The notes: generated from the letters alone by a model not told the origin. A stretch of DNA of 64,000 nucleotides from Cryptomeria japonica (GCF_030272615.1 NC_081406.1:476808900-476872899); one strand, 5' to 3'; counted from the stretch's first letter, positions 47,579-60,285 are shown. Program-made: numbers and translations.

Positions 47579-48789
47579 TGTTAAACAGTTCAAATAACTA
47601 GAAGACAACTGAGAGGGCGGGGGTGAATAAGTTGTCACCAGATTACCATAACCTTAAGCAATTAAAACTTTAATACCAGAACACATAAGATCAATAGAAG
47701 AATAGCAGATATACCAATTAAGAATAAGCAACAATTAGAGAATAGATACCATCCACATGACACCGAGATTTGAACGTGGAAAACCTGGTAAAAGGAAAAA
47801 CCAGGATGGGAAGCCTACCCACAGTCAGATAATAATTTTGTAGTAAGTATGAGATTAAAAATTGAGGGGCCTGCACTTGTAGGAAGGCCAATAGCCTAGA
47901 TCACATTGCTCATTACAAAAGGAGTCTCATTGACTACATAAAAATCCAGACTACAATCCAGAAGGAAGAATGAAATGCAATGATAACATCTCCAATGTCT
48001 GAGTACAGTTTTAGTTAAGCTCAATACCGGAGGACTTAATCCTCTTACATACACCCAACTCGATCACCAATGATCAACCAAATCCTCTGCATGAATGATT
48101 ATTACATTATTCTCTCCTATACCATCCTATCACTATCTACAATGAGATCTTACATCATATATATACAAACCCTTGACCATAAAAAATAAGGTCAGCCACT
48201 AGACAATAAAACAATTACATAATTATAAAACATGTCGGCCTGAGACCAAAAAAATAATATCCAACCCATAAGACATCCCAGAAACACATCGAGAAGACCA
48301 AACAACACGTTACATTAAGTCGGTCCATAACCTAGATAGTACCAGACCCAATTTAGGTCCACACACACTAAAGCAATGATCCCAATTAGGTAAGTCATGA
48401 ACATGATCACCATCAGCATCTTGAATCTCTACTAGAAGCCACACCAACACCACTTATGCATAATATCAAAAGATCTTCAATCAAGCTCTGTCGATCAAAC
48501 CCTCACCAGATCAACAAACCAGGCTTACCAGAATATAAGATAGCATCTGATCACCAAATCAAAACCAACTGACTGAGCATGAATCTGAGTAGCATGAGTA
48601 GTAGATCTAAGCCAGTTCCATAAGCCAAAGCATACCAGAGTATACTGGATCATCATGATCTTACCAACCAGAAATCAAACAACCTACTGGGACCAAAAGG
48701 ATACTGGTAAAGCAGCCAAAGCAGCTAGTGTTGACATCAATGACAAAACATCAATGCAACACATAATCAATTCCTCCAAATGGCCAACA
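47579..48789 (-). mobile_element. Solo LTR of the Copia-2 family, TSD AAGTT
   Basis: 1211 bp starting TGTTAAACAG and ending GGCCAACA. It is flanked by AAGTT (47574-47578 and 48790-48794). It carries the GAGAGGG...GGGTGAATAAG block, the 'acgtggaaaacctgg' block and the end 'aattcctccaaatggccaaca', as in 26251-28546 and 31435-32657. It is more diverged than those two are from each other. Confidence 0.92.
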
Positions 48790-49387
48790 AAGTTTCACTA
48801 TTTGTGCCTTGTTACCAAAAGTCTATCAATTGTTATATTTCACACATTAATTGTTTGCTCTAAATCATTCTAGATACCTAATTGATCATGTGACTAGTGA
48901 AAAATCTAGAATTCTTCTTCGGTGCTGCTGTAATTGTCACACATAGGTAGGTTTCATTACTTACAAGCCAATGCAAAGAATAAAAAAGAAAAAGAGCTAT
49001 GCCTAATTACATTCCAAAATATCAAGGCAAAAGAGCAAAAGATATATAACTGAAATATCATGCATCAAAAGTGAAATAAAAGCTTTTCTATGGGAACATA
49101 CGAGTAACTCCATTAGGGCTATGGATGCCTGCTAGTAATGGAGCAATATTCAAGAGATTATAATGATAACCTCGTCGAGGCTATAGATGCTTGCTAGTAG
49201 CAAGGCTCAGTCCAGGATGCTTTTGAAGTTAGAATAACTCATGTAGCTAGTCATATAGGATTCTAAGGGTCTCCAATGATCATAAGAGTCAGAATAAACT
49301 CAATTGCACACAGGTGAACCCACAATAGCGGGTTACACATTTTCAGACGAAAAAATTGACTCTTTTGTCCAAAACTCAATTTTAGCT

Positions 49388-49572
49388 ATGTTCTATCGAA
49401 ACCCCCTTTCGATCCAATGTAAAAAAACACATTCGATCAAAATCCACTTCCGATCGAACCCAAAAAGGCATAAAACACAAAATTTACATTAGGGGGTTTG
49501 ATAGAAGGGGGTTCAATCAAACCCTAGGGGGTTCGATCGAACCCCTTTCGATAGAACATATGTTCTATCGAA
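49388..49572. repeat. Palindrome cluster built on TTCGATCGAA / TTCTATCGAA
   Basis: Perfect or near-perfect inverted repeats: 49432-49438 with 49452-49458; 49494-49502 with 49516-49524; an 18-bp palindrome at 49528-49545 (GGGGTTCGATCGAACCCC); and a 26-bp palindrome at 49547-49572 centred on GAACATATGTTC. The same TATCGAA core occurs at about 49393. It is inside the gypsy 3' UTR; there is no coding sequence. Confidence 0.85.
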
Positions 49573-50689
49573 CGTGCTTGGTTTTGGACTCCCCCCAAAC
49601 CTCTCATGGTTTCTGCAGATTTTTGGCCTTCAAAGCTCAAATTGGGGGCTCAAATGGATGAATTTAAAAAAACCCAAATGCATGATAGTAGTACTCAAAG
49701 AAAGCTTTCTAATGACTATTATTTTAATATATAAAGAGTTTATTATGATTTTTGTTTTTAGATTAACTAAACATAGGTTTCATACCGAACATCAACTTCT
49801 GATTTCGACGGTTATGAAAAAATAGTAAACAAGTGAAAAAAAAAATCTGAAAAAAATTTGTACACTAGGTATTGAAGTCCTCTTTCCAACAAAAAAAAAT
49901 TGAATTTGGATACATACACAACAAGTTGTGATCAACCAAATGAACGTATGTCAAAATTATAGTTAACTCGACTTCAAAACTTAATAAAATATGAAATATT
50001 GAAGATAATGTTATGAAATCAATTGGAAACATTAGATATGGATGCCACAAAACTAACTTCAAAATAATCACATTCATATCTATTTTAGAAAAAAAATTAT
50101 GCCATACCAAATGAGTATCACTCTTTAAAAATGTTGTTTTTTGTAAAAACTAGTTTTAGAGGGAGATAGAAAAATTAAAATAAATTGATTCAAAAAAATA
50201 TATTTAGAATCTACACACAAAATGTCACAAATCACTAGTTCATAGCATCTGCAAATTCCTTATGGCTTAGCAGTAATAAGTGTCTAAATGTGAGGTTTTT
50301 TCTGAAAATGAAAATTTAAGTGTCAAAGTTGGCAAAAAAGTGTAACCCACTGTACACATAAGCAAAAGAAGACCAAAAGTTTCAAGAATTAGTGGGGGAG
50401 TTTTTCGTGTCTCTATTTACAAATCCAAGTCACTTAGTGTGTTGAGGTGGGTGTTCCAAGGGTTTTTATAACATAATGAATCCTTATCTCTGAAATTTTT
50501 TGCACCCTCAGTTCAATCGATGTATTGCAAAGTGAAAAACGCAAACAATCACCTTTGTCCAAATAGAGAATGCATTTTCATCTTTCATATTGCATAGCGG
50601 AGTTTCATGTCCAAAATTTCATTATTTCCACTTGCATTTCTATTGATCATCATATCATAGCAAGTCTGTATAATGGGGGCATACCTGAA

Positions 50690-51010
50690 AAAATCCCTTA
50701 AAATTAGAAAAAGTCTTGAAAAAAAACCCTAAAAATAAAAAAAGTCCTAAAAAAATCCCTAAAAATTGTAAAAGTCATGAAAAAATCTCTAAAAAAGCAT
50801 AAAAAGTCCCACACAAAGTCCGAAAACATCTAGAAAACACAAAAAAGTATTAAAAAACATTCAAATAAAATCTTTAAAAAACAAACAAAAACATTCATAT
50901 ATGATCCTGAAAAAATCAACCAAAAACATTCAAATATGATCCTAAAAAAAACACAAAAACATCAAAAAAGCTCTTGGAAAAAGAATTAAACATCGAAAAA
51001 CAATCCAAAA
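50690..51010 (+). repeat. A-rich degenerate tandem repeat
   Basis: Repeating variants of AAAAATCCCTAAAAA and AAAAAGTCCT, then two copies of an AACATTCAAATATGATCCT-like block. Degenerate A-rich tandem arrays before the 3' LTR are seen in Tat/Ogre elements. Confidence 0.6.
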
Positions 51011-52034
51011 AACCTGTAATAAAATGTCTCGCAAGAATCAAACACCCTTGTAGATATCCAACAAACACTTTGCACAAAGTTAACAAAGGATACAACTATC
51101 TTATCACCAATATGCAATCAAACCAATCAAGCTATCTAATCAATCGTATCAACCAGTCATATCAAGTGATCATCATCTTGTCTTAAACATAGAAGGTTAC
51201 ACTCAAAATTATATGGATCAGTCTTAAACGGGGTTTCATTTTCTGAGATTAGACATTATCAACGATCACATCAAACAATCAAAGCAAAGGCACAAATCAG
51301 TATGGCTACTAATTTTTATCGTAGTTTGTCTTTATCTTTTATTATTTAGCAACAACTCATGGTCCTATGCTACTCAAGGATGTCCACAAGTGACTAGAGG
51401 AGTCGAGATGGGCATGATCCTTTTCTTTGTTTGTTGTTTGTGGTGTGGACCAATGAGGTTCTGGGGCAATGGTGCCTAGGGTGTTTGTGTTGGTATGTTC
51501 ATTCTACAAATATCCTATGGAAAATATCAAGGATAGTTATGCTTGTGACTATAACACATACCTCGACCCTTGGTGCTACACCCCAAATGGAGGGTTCATT
51601 TCTTGTTTGCAACGTGTTTGTTTCTGCAATGAGATATTTTTACACCTTGGTTCCTTATACCCTGGTGTGCAAAGCTCCATTGCTACATAATAAGGCTCGG
51701 TGATGAATATATTGCACTATGAATAAAGGTATACAAGTTCATGGATATATCATCTCCAATCTTTTCATTTCGTTCTCATCTTATTTCTTTGATTCTGTCT
51801 CAATATCATTTTCTCATCAACTATCTTTGTCTCTAATCAACTAACATTCATTATTACTCTTACTATTTATCACTAGCATGGCATCATTAAATTGGTTCCA
51901 ATTCCATAATTTTTTGACCAATTTTTCGAGGGGGAATATTTACAACCTAAGAGTCGTCGGGACACACTAGGGCAGGACAATTTTTTGTTTTCTTTGAAAC
52001 AATATCATTTTGACATTGTCCCAAATAGGTGCAA

Positions 52035-53100
52035 ATGTAGACACCTAAAAATGTCTTATTTATCATGTACTAATTATTTGTCTTAATTAGTTAAATAATT
52101 CCTTAATTAGTTAAATAATTCCTTAATTAGTTAAATAATTCCTTAATTATTTAATTAAGCTAATTAATCTTATTCTTCAGAATTAATTCAATCATCACAT
52201 CATCATACTATTAATTTTTCAATTTCTATCATCAATTAATCATTTAACCATTTTCTAATATGAAATAAATATCAATTATTTAATTAATTATGATTTAATT
52301 CCTTTAATTAAATAATCTTATATTTAATTAAATTCAATTTATAAATAGTTAAATAATTTCTTTAAATTGTTTAAGTAACTAATTTATTCTTCTAATTCAA
52401 ATTCAATTCTAATTTCGTTTAATTTCATAATTCTTCTAATTCAAAATCAAATTCTAATTCTAATTTCCCCAAATCTCAATTTCATCTAATTTAAAATACA
52501 GGTGCATTTCAATTTCGTGATTTCAAAAATCAAATTCAAAGACATGCAAAAATCAAATTGAATTTCTAAATCAAGTTTGCATGAATTCAAAGATCAAGTT
52601 GAATTTAAAATAAAAAAAAAATTCAATTCACATGCAAAGATTAAATTGAATTTTTAAATCGAGTTCAAGGGCATACAAATCAATAAATTGAATTTTAATA
52701 AAATATCCTATATCACATGCTAAATTTATAGCTGATTAATCAATTATGTTAACTCACTGGTTAACTCAATTATCTCTCCAATCTCCTTTTTATAGCTTCC
52801 AATCAGCTTTTTTCTAACAATGCAATCAATCAGTCATCTACCCAGTTAACTTAATTATCTATTCAATCTATTATGTTAACAATTCAATCAATTGAGTTCC
52901 ACCTCCCAGTCAACAATTCAACTATCAATCAGCATGTGAGTTCATTTGAGTTCCACCTCTCATTCAGTCCTCTCCAAAAATCTATAAATTAAGCATCAAT
53001 TCTCCAATTTCAAGGACCACTATCTTCAAACTTATTGTGCCATCTTTATGCAGGAATCCTAGTGCAATATATGAGAGCCACACAACACAATATTAGAGAA
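52035..53100 (+). repeat. Tat gypsy 3' LTR (right end approximate)
   Basis: It begins TGTAGACACCTAAAAATG, a typical plant gypsy LTR start. Three exact 20-bp tandem copies lie at 52082-52141. A TATA-like TCTATAAATTAAGC lies at about 52980-52993. The region is strongly AT-rich and non-coding. No partner LTR is in the window, so the right boundary is a guess. Confidence 0.55.
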
Positions 53101-55004
53101 GAGCAATGGAAGGTTTGTTTTGGATCAATTGAGGGAGTTTTAATTACATTAATTGATTTGATTCCATTTAATTATTACTTATGGATTAGTTAATTAGATT
53201 AGAGTATTGGTGGTTTACTCTCTTAAAACTGATTAAATATGACTAATTTCCTCGTAAAACACTATCAACTCAAGAAACACTCATTAAAGATATAACCCAA
53301 GAACAAGTGGAAAGCCTAAAGGAAATCCAATAAGCTAACAAATGAAGGTACATAAAAGGGCTTACTCTTTTAAAGGAACTCGTTGAACTTATTAGTGCTA
53401 GAATAAAAGAGATAACACTTCAAAAGTTAATAAGAAAACATCCCATAATTCCAATTGTTCTAACTCCCACTTTACACTCAAACCTCACTTCAAGTTACAC
53501 ATTGCTTCTCCCTTAGGAAGAGGGAAGTCTAGTAGTGCTGCCCCACTTTACTAGTTATTGTGACACAAATATGAGTGACTTTCCCATTTGCCAAATGTAC
53601 AATGACAACACATGTGATGAGCAAAGTGTTGGTGTAATAAGGGACTTTATCAAACTAGTTATCTTATAACATACCTAGAGAGAGTCCTATTCACATTTCT
53701 TAAGTCTCCAATTAGAGACTTTTTGAGTTTTTCTCTCACCTCATGTGGTTGAGACATGTGACCTCACTTTGTGACATGCCTAGTGCATTCATATTTTATA
53801 CTTTCTCACACACTTGTCAAGTAACCTCACAAGTGTTTCATATGTGGAGGGGTAGTTATTCATTGTATTTTACATTCCCATCACATCATACTTCCCTAAA
53901 TAAGAAAGGTATCTATGTACATTACATATAATCTCATTGTATATGATAGATATTGTTGTTTATGATAATCTGGTTTGACTTGTAGAAGGTTGTAGATGCA
54001 TTAAAGTTTTGGTTAAATCCCAAAATGATATTAGAACTTTGTATGCACGTCTTCTCACATCCAAGTGCTCCACACATGGTTCTATCATTGGAGTGTCATG
54101 GAGTTAAACCATCATTGCATTGAGTTCAAAGTGAGTTCGAATAGTCTAAGAAAAGAAAACCATCCTTCATTTGGCAAAAAATCATCTTATTTTTAGCAAA
54201 TTTTTTCCCTATTTGTTTCAAACGTAATGTTTTTTGGAAAATCATAACTTTTTAGGCTTTGGATGACATAGTTTTGGGAGAAAGGTAAAAAATTTGTAGG
54301 GTTTCAAAAGTTTGTTTGGCCTTAATATCATCCCTATTTGGGCAAAATTAAATTCATTCACTGTGACATTGGGTTAAATCTTAGTGAAGAAGATACAAAG
54401 TGGTAGATCTTTAGTACTTTAAGAGACACTAATTTCACTATAGAGGTCATGCCCATCATTGGTGATCTTCTACAACATTTGGGTATTTCATTTCTAAGGG
54501 TGTCATACTCTATGCACAATGTCCATGAAAGGAGATCTAATTGGCCACATCCCTAATAATGCCTCAATTTGTAGGCAAAAATTGGCAAAAAAATATCTAT
54601 TATGACATATTCAAGCTTAATTATTAAAGACATTGGCACACAACAGTGAGATAGAGAAGATGCATTTCAAATGTATCTGTGCTTGAGCCATGAATTAACA
54701 TTTTGAACATTTGAAGTGGGAGATTGGAGGGAAAAAATACTGTAAATCTTCTACATGTCAAACACAAGGCTGTACCTCTGGCCACACCCCAACATAGTTT
54801 TTTGAGATATCTCTCATGATAAAGATCCTCTCTTCATCATCTTTGCACTAATATTCCACCATTGGCATTATTCTTTGAAAGTGGCCAGATTTACCTTCAT
54901 GCCTTTTTTGAGATTTTTAAATTCTGTCATATTTTATAAATGATGTTCATAATCTATTTTTTATAAAAGCCACATACTCTCCCACACCCTCATCTTGGAG
55001 AAGT
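53101..55004. other. No recognisable gene; possible decayed small LTR element
   Basis: There is no supported coding region. At about 54029 the string TGATATTAGAACTTTG differs from the copia PBS context TGGTATCAGAGCTTTG at three positions, all G-to-A or C-to-T. It may be the fossil PBS of a small LTR element whose LTR could start TGTTGGTGTAATAAGG near 53627. That LTR would end in AAAA rather than CA, so the case is weak. The rest looks like decayed spacer. Confidence 0.3.
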
Positions 55005-56398
55005 TGTTGGAAATATGAGCTAGGTTGTCATTGATATCAAATTTGGTTGTCTAGATGGAGTCTGGTATGGATATGATCTTGTATTGTTGCAGGTTTCTTT
55101 GTCTTGTGTTTGGTGTTGCTATTGAGTTTGATGCATTTGGTGTTGGTGAATTATCTTTGGTGAAGTTATATTTGTGGAAATTTTAATATGCAAGAAACAA
55201 TATTTAATGTTCCACTGGTAGAATGCTTTGCATTCCTCCGAATGGTAAAGATTATGTTCTATGCTTGTTGCGTTGACTGGTTTTCTATTTCATGGATCAT
55301 AGAAGTTTTTTGTTACTGTTCTTTGATAGTAAGGGTGTCTATCAGATTGGTCAATAAAGTGCTTAGTGGCCTACAAATATGTTGAATCTTATGTAGTAGT
55401 TTGGTGGACATGTTCATGTAGTATTTTGGTTTATTTCTCTTGTTGTGTTTTGTTTTGCAAGTGAGTTATGTTGTTTGCACTTGGTATATTCAATTGTGTT
55501 ATGGTTCAATGAGTTCGGTTGGATTATCATGTTTGGATCATGCCTTTTGGTCCATACATGCATTGGAGGTTGAGTTAGAATATTGTTATGGGTCTCACCA
55601 TGGTGTGTGGAGATCTGTGTTAGCTAATTTGCACTGGAAGATGTCTTTTGGTTGACAGATTACTAAATTTCATTGCTTATCTACACGTTACGTTTGGTGA
55701 CAACTTTGGAGGATGTGTTAGCATGTTTGGTTCATTGGATTTGACTTAGAAGGATGTATTGTGATATTTTTGGTCCCCTCTTTCTCCTAGAGTGGACTTC
55801 TTTGATTATTTTTGTCTGGGTCTTATTTTGTGAAATATTATTTATTCTAACTATGGCGAACCCTCGATTAGGTTTTTGATGATTTAACTTATATTTAAGA
55901 AGTGTGGATGTATGAGTTGTGTGTGGGATAGAGTGTGAATTGATGAGAAGAAAATGTGAATGATATGCAAGTAGATTTGAGACTGTGGATGTACAAAGAT
56001 CAATTTGTGGAGAGATTTGAAGGTGATACATTCAGTGAGATAGTATTAAGATAGTGGTAATTGTCAAATATGTTTGTCATGATGTTGGTGACTTGACATA
56101 GAGATTCAAGGTCAATTTCATGATCAATAGATTCTTATCATATCAATTCTTCTATATCTTTTATTGCATGAGAGTGGGTCCTTTGGCAATACTTTGTATC
56201 TTTCCTTGAAGAAGTATGCCTCAGTTGTGCAAGTCAATGTATCTTTCCCTAAGGCAGTGTGCCTTAGTATTGAAAGTCCATCAAGTGCATTCATCTCCTT
56301 GGCAGTAATCCTGAAACATTGTAATCATTTTATTTATATTGTGAGCATGATTCTCACCATGGGTTTTCCCTGATTGGGTTTTCCACATAAATCTAGTG
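55005..56398 (+). repeat. Copia-4 5' LTR, 3' end lost
   Basis: It matches 62868-64000 from its first base; base 64000 corresponds to about 56141. Near its right end is GGGTTTTCCCTGATTGGG, a block common near the R-U5 end of related LTRs. It stops at the LINE tail. Confidence 0.88.
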
Positions 56399-56592
56399 TT
56401 TTTTATTACGGGAAAAGCAGGTTTTGAAGGGATCCTGAAACCCTTTACAAAAGATCCTTAAAAGATAATATCATTAAGCAACAAGAAAAGACAAACTGCC
56501 AAAAAACCAGCACAGTTATGGGCAAAAATCAGCAAAAAAGCCCAACAAAACCAGCCACATCCTACCATAACAAAAAAGAGACAGGAAACAAA

Positions 56593-58352
56593 TTACTTAA
56601 TGTTTTTTAGGGCATTAGCCAAATTTACGCCAATCCCTTGCAAATATTTAATGTTATCCATAAGCTTAGGGATATCCTTGGAAGAGGCCACCACAACTTT
56701 TTTCATGCTTGCCCTTGTTCTTTTCACCGCACCACCAGGAGTACTTTCCACTGTTCTTGCCTCGATAGCATCCTCATCAATATCTAGATCCACGACAGGT
56801 TTGGGGGTGTTGGAACCATCAAGGAACTTGGTAATTTCCTCTAAATTCTTAGTCACAGAGGAGAGAATATCCAGAATCATTAGCAGAAAGTTTTTCATAG
56901 CCATTTTTCCTTCCTCCAGATTACCAATCTGAGCTTCCAGCTTCTCCACTTTTTCCTCCATTCCTTTATTCCACTGTTCCTGGTTTATTTCAGCTTTCTT
57001 CCCTTTCTCTTCCTCTTGCCTATTAGTTTTTTCCAGATTCTTTATTCCTTCATAAACCCATCTGTCAAAACCCATATGAGCCTTAGTCTGGTTTTTGAGT
57101 TTATCCAGAATTATCCCCTCTATAGCTTTATCCTGATCCCTGCTCGAATTCTCCTTGTCCTTCTCCTGCTTAGTTTCCTTGTCCTTCTCCTGCTCAATTT
57201 CCATTTCCCTTTCCTCATTAATCTTGTCCTGCTCTCCATAGGCTGGCTGTTAACAATTCCTATGCTCACACTGTGGGTCGGACTATTTTGATCAGAGACT
57301 TCCTCATCTCCTCCTTCCTCTTCCCCCACTTCCTCTTCCTTCCAGCTCTCCTCTCCTTTAGACTCATCAGTCTCCATCTCACTTCCATCTTTTCCAATAT
57401 CCTCTGAACCCTTGTCCTCTGGAATTTTCTCCATAGTAGCTTTTTTACCTTTTTTGCTCTATGTCCCCTCATCCTTGCTAGGCCTGCCTTCCTCCATCTT
57501 CCTCTTTCCTTTCCCCGGTGATACCGACAATCTCTTGTTTTCCTAGATAGCCAAAATCTTGCAATGCTCATAAATGAGCAAAATAAGGCCACAATGAAGC
57601 ACAGGCGAAGGAGGGTTCTTGTTGTGCTTATTCAGAGACCTCGACAGAGACCTAAAGAGGTAATATGGCAGAGAAATCCTCTTCTCATGTCTAAAATGAT
57701 TTAAAAGCACAAAATGGTATGTGTGGACCCTGGTAAAATGACCCTCCATAGTAATATATTCTATAATTGCATTAAGCACACAACCCTAGATTTTCTTAAT
57801 ATTGGAAGCATCATAATACCCCCTCGTAGCTTTTCCTATTTTTGCTCCCTCCTTCTCTTTACGCGGAAAAAACTTAATTGCGTTATTAGACACTTTCAAG
57901 TCTCTAAAAAAGTTAAGACCAAAGTGGGGCATACCTGTAACCGTCGCAATGAGATCCACATCCAACTTAAACCTAACAACATGAATTTTGAAGGAGCCGT
58001 TTATCCAGTTTTCAATGACTTTGGTTATCGCTAGGTTAACTCTGCCTTTATCATAGTCGACCAACTTTTCCATAAAATTTGTCATGAATCCTTTCTCCAT
58101 CTTTGCCCAAACCTTAGACATCTCCTTCCATGTAGAAATATTATCAGGTTCCTCTCTTCTTAGATCTCCCCCCATTTTAGATTTCGATTTACAATTTCTC
58201 TTCTTCTGCAACTTCAGAGCTTTCTTCCCAATGACACTCGAATTTTTGAAAATGCATACCCACAAAGTGTGTAGAGAATTAATATTCTTGATTAGGACTC
58301 TTCCCTTCTGACGTGTCATCATTACCTTTCTAAATATTTGAATATTACACAT
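56593..58352 (-). pseudogene. Putative plant transposon-protein-like gene downstream of LINE RNase H
   Basis: An intronless reading of about 585 codons, with the start at 58352 or more likely at 58175 (MGGDLRREEPDN). The N-terminal domain (58130-57543) has TWKEMSKVWAKMEKGFM, HVVRFKLDVDLIATVTGMP, then FTRVHTYHFVLLNHFRHEKR and LIYEHCKILAI. This resembles the 'putative plant transposon protein' domain family (I believe PF20167, from recall). A strongly acidic Glu/Lys linker (57434-57210) and a coiled coil with VEKLEAQIGNLEEGK follow; it ends ANALKNIK. Stops occur after NIKKI and KILAI, with a frameshift near 57200. Host origin or transposon origin is undecided. Confidence 0.6.
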
Positions 58353-58361
58353 TCATGATTA

Positions 58362-60285
58362 ATCGTGTGATCCCTCTTTCCCCATGAATCTGTCCTTTCT
58401 GATAAGTTCTTTAATATTAAAATCCATATTAACTTCCCCATTCCATATACATTGAGCTTCAAAATTTACGCCAAAGTTTTCTAACCCATCCACAACCCCA
58501 TTTTTTTCTCTAAAGGCATGTTCTATAACAATAGATTTAAAGCTAGCAATTATTTCTCTATCTTTAAAAATAATATTTTCTATAGTCCATGAAGGCTCAA
58601 TTTCTCCCTTGAGGTATTTAATTATGTTAACTGAGTCTCCTTCCAACCATAGATTATCATGATTAAGATCTTTTGCAATAATCAAAGTGTTCAAAGTTGC
58701 TGATGCTTCAACATAATGACTTGTTTGATTACCCTCAAGGGGTCAGCAACTGCCACAAGGCAACTTCCAGCAAAATTCCTGACAATGCCCCCATAACCAG
58801 CTTTCCCCGGGTTCCCCTTAGACGCCCCATCAAAATTGGCCTTAATCCATCCTTGAGAAGGAACACACCAAAAAAGACCATCCCTACCCTTATCCACATT
58901 GATTTTGTTAATGGATAGATTCCATCTTTCAATAAAATCTTCTTTAGCAGCCAAACCATGATCGGTTCCATTTAGACATTCAAAAATCCCTCTATAGATT
59001 TTTTCCACCACCACTTCAGGGTTAGTACTTTTATCCCTAAAAATCATGTTGTTACGCTCCTTCCAAATGTTCCATGTTACATTAGGGAGAGTAAGTTTCC
59101 AAAGCTCAACATTCTTAGAATTAGAAGAAGGACAATATCGTTGCTACCAGAACTCTTCCAAAGAATTCGGGAAAACCAAGCTCAACTTCCACCTGCTAAA
59201 AATAATATTCCAGATTTCCTGACTGAAAATACACTGGTAGAGGATATGACAAGCAGACTCCTACTCCCTGCAACAAAGAGAACACCTGTTAGGAAAAACA
59301 AATCCACGCTTATGGAGATTATCAAGGGTTAACACCTTATTTTGGATAAAAATCCAAAAGAAGATATTAATTTTGGGCATCAACTTCTTTATCCACACTT
59401 TAGCCCACAAAGGGATCTCGTCTGGAAATTTGTTGTGGATAGACACTGCTGAAGACACATAATATTTTCCATCCGAAGTTTCCCTCCAAATCAGCCAATC
59501 CTCAACGTTGTCCCTAAAATTTTTAGAAGAAATCAGAATCTCTAGAAATTTTAATCTCGAACAAAGCTGGCTGAACTCAATCCACTTCCCATTTCTCCAG
59601 TAGTCTCTAACAAAGACTCCATACCTACTTTTGAACTAGTTTTTCCATTCCTTAAGGATAGGAATTTCCTCTAGCGGTTTATCCATAAGCCATCTGTCCT
59701 CCCAAAATCTAATAATTCTCCCATTCCCCAATTTCCACATTCTTCCAGCTGCTACCCAATCTTTAGCCATTTGAACTGCATTCCAAATTGCAGATCCTTC
59801 AACAAAAAAATATTTTTCCATAAATTCTTCCTTAGATGGTTGCATGTATAGGTATTTCTTTTTCCAAATTAAATTCCATTCTCTTTCCTCCCCTTTCATT
59901 CTCTGAAATTGTCTAGCTAACAAGGCATTATTCATAGTTAAGATATTCCTTAGTCCTAGACCCCCATGTGCCTTAGGAGTACAAATATTATTCCAAACAA
60001 TAAGGGGGATTCTATTTTTATCTTCCACTCCTGACCATAAGAATTTTTTTTGAATTCTTTCAATTGCCTCCGCAAACTTTCTGGGGATTTTAAATAGATC
60101 GAGGGCATAGATAGGCAAATTTTGAAGGGTAACATTAAGAAACATCACCTTTCCTGCTTGGCTAAGGATGGCTCCTTTCCACCCCACCAACTTGGTATTA
60201 AATCTATCAACCAACTTCATCCAAAAAATTCTCCGAAGGCTTCAAGCATAGAGGGAGACCCAAATAGGTTGAAGGAAACTCAAGC
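58362..60285 (-). pseudogene. LINE ORF2 C-terminal part: RT end, zf-RVT, RNase H
   Basis: RT C-terminal and thumb region (about 60285-59636) with YLGLPL, a one-base insertion near 60228, then GWKGAILSQAGKV and HGGLGLRN. The zinc-binding reverse-transcriptase domain (zf-RVT; 59458-59261) has WAKVWIKKLMPKINIFFW and CSLCCRE. The RNase H domain (about 58900-58400) has the motif FDGASKGNPGKAGYGG, a second acidic residue in LEGDS, and AFREKNGVVDGL. These are standard for plant L1-type LINEs. Stops and frameshifts separate the blocks. The RT catalytic core (YADD region) would have been upstream and is lost to 5' truncation. Confidence 0.88.

Larger units (their letters stand above)
47251..52034 (+). 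other. Tat gypsy 3' UTR
   Basis: Long non-coding tract after integrase, interrupted by the solo LTR at 47579-48789. It contains GCATCATTTGCAT-like short repeats (47300-47420) and a diverged 25-30-base duplication around 'ggatgcctgctagtaatgg' and 'agatgcttgctagtagcaagg' (about 49122-49205). It also holds the palindrome cluster at 49388-49572 and the A-rich repeats at 50690-51010. Ogre-type Tat elements are known for repeat-bearing 3' UTRs. A purine tract GAGGGGGAA sits at about 51929-51937; the LTR start is about 100 bases further on. Confidence 0.65.
36005..53100 (+). mobile_element. Tat-lineage Ty3/gypsy element, 5' part missing, three insertions
   Basis: The plus-strand gypsy order RT, RNase H, second RNase H (aRNH), integrase is preserved across three insertions: a solo LTR at 36291-37444, Copia-3 at 38794-44878 and a solo LTR at 47579-48789. 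A long 3' UTR and a 3' LTR starting TGTAGACACC at 52035 follow. The extra aRNH domain after the first RNase H and a multi-kilobase 3' UTR are recognised traits of the Tat group (Ogre/Retand relatives). The gag/protease part and 5' LTR are not found left of 36005. The right end is approximate. Confidence 0.8.
56399..60285 (-). mobile_element. LINE, 5'-truncated, with extra 3' coding region
   Basis: Minus-strand non-LTR retrotransposon. The 5' end is cut inside RT at about 60285 (sense ...YLGLPLCLKPSENF). RT end, zf-RVT and RNase H follow to 58362. About 1.96 kb more includes a second gene-like region (56593-58352). The 3' end has AATAAA running into a short A6 tail (plus-strand TTTTTTATTACGGG at about 56398-56411). 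I find no matching target-site duplication on the two sides. The tail placing both coding regions in one unit is the key structural evidence, but the tail is short. Confidence 0.75.

Noticed and set aside
52082-52141. CRISPR-like or satellite array
   Set aside because: Only three exact 20-bp copies without spacers, in an AT-rich LTR. It is a small local tandem duplication in a plant retroelement.
55732-56031. Minus-strand ORFs at 55732-56031 and 63489-63723
   Set aside because: Both lie in the two LTR copies of Copia-4 at equivalent places. The recurrence comes from LTR duplication, not from a gene.
57016-57291. Plus-strand hydrophobic ORF that could be a membrane protein
   Set aside because: It is antisense to the Glu/Lys-rich coding region on minus. 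Complement of GAA/GAG-rich DNA gives Phe/Leu/Ser-rich shadows.
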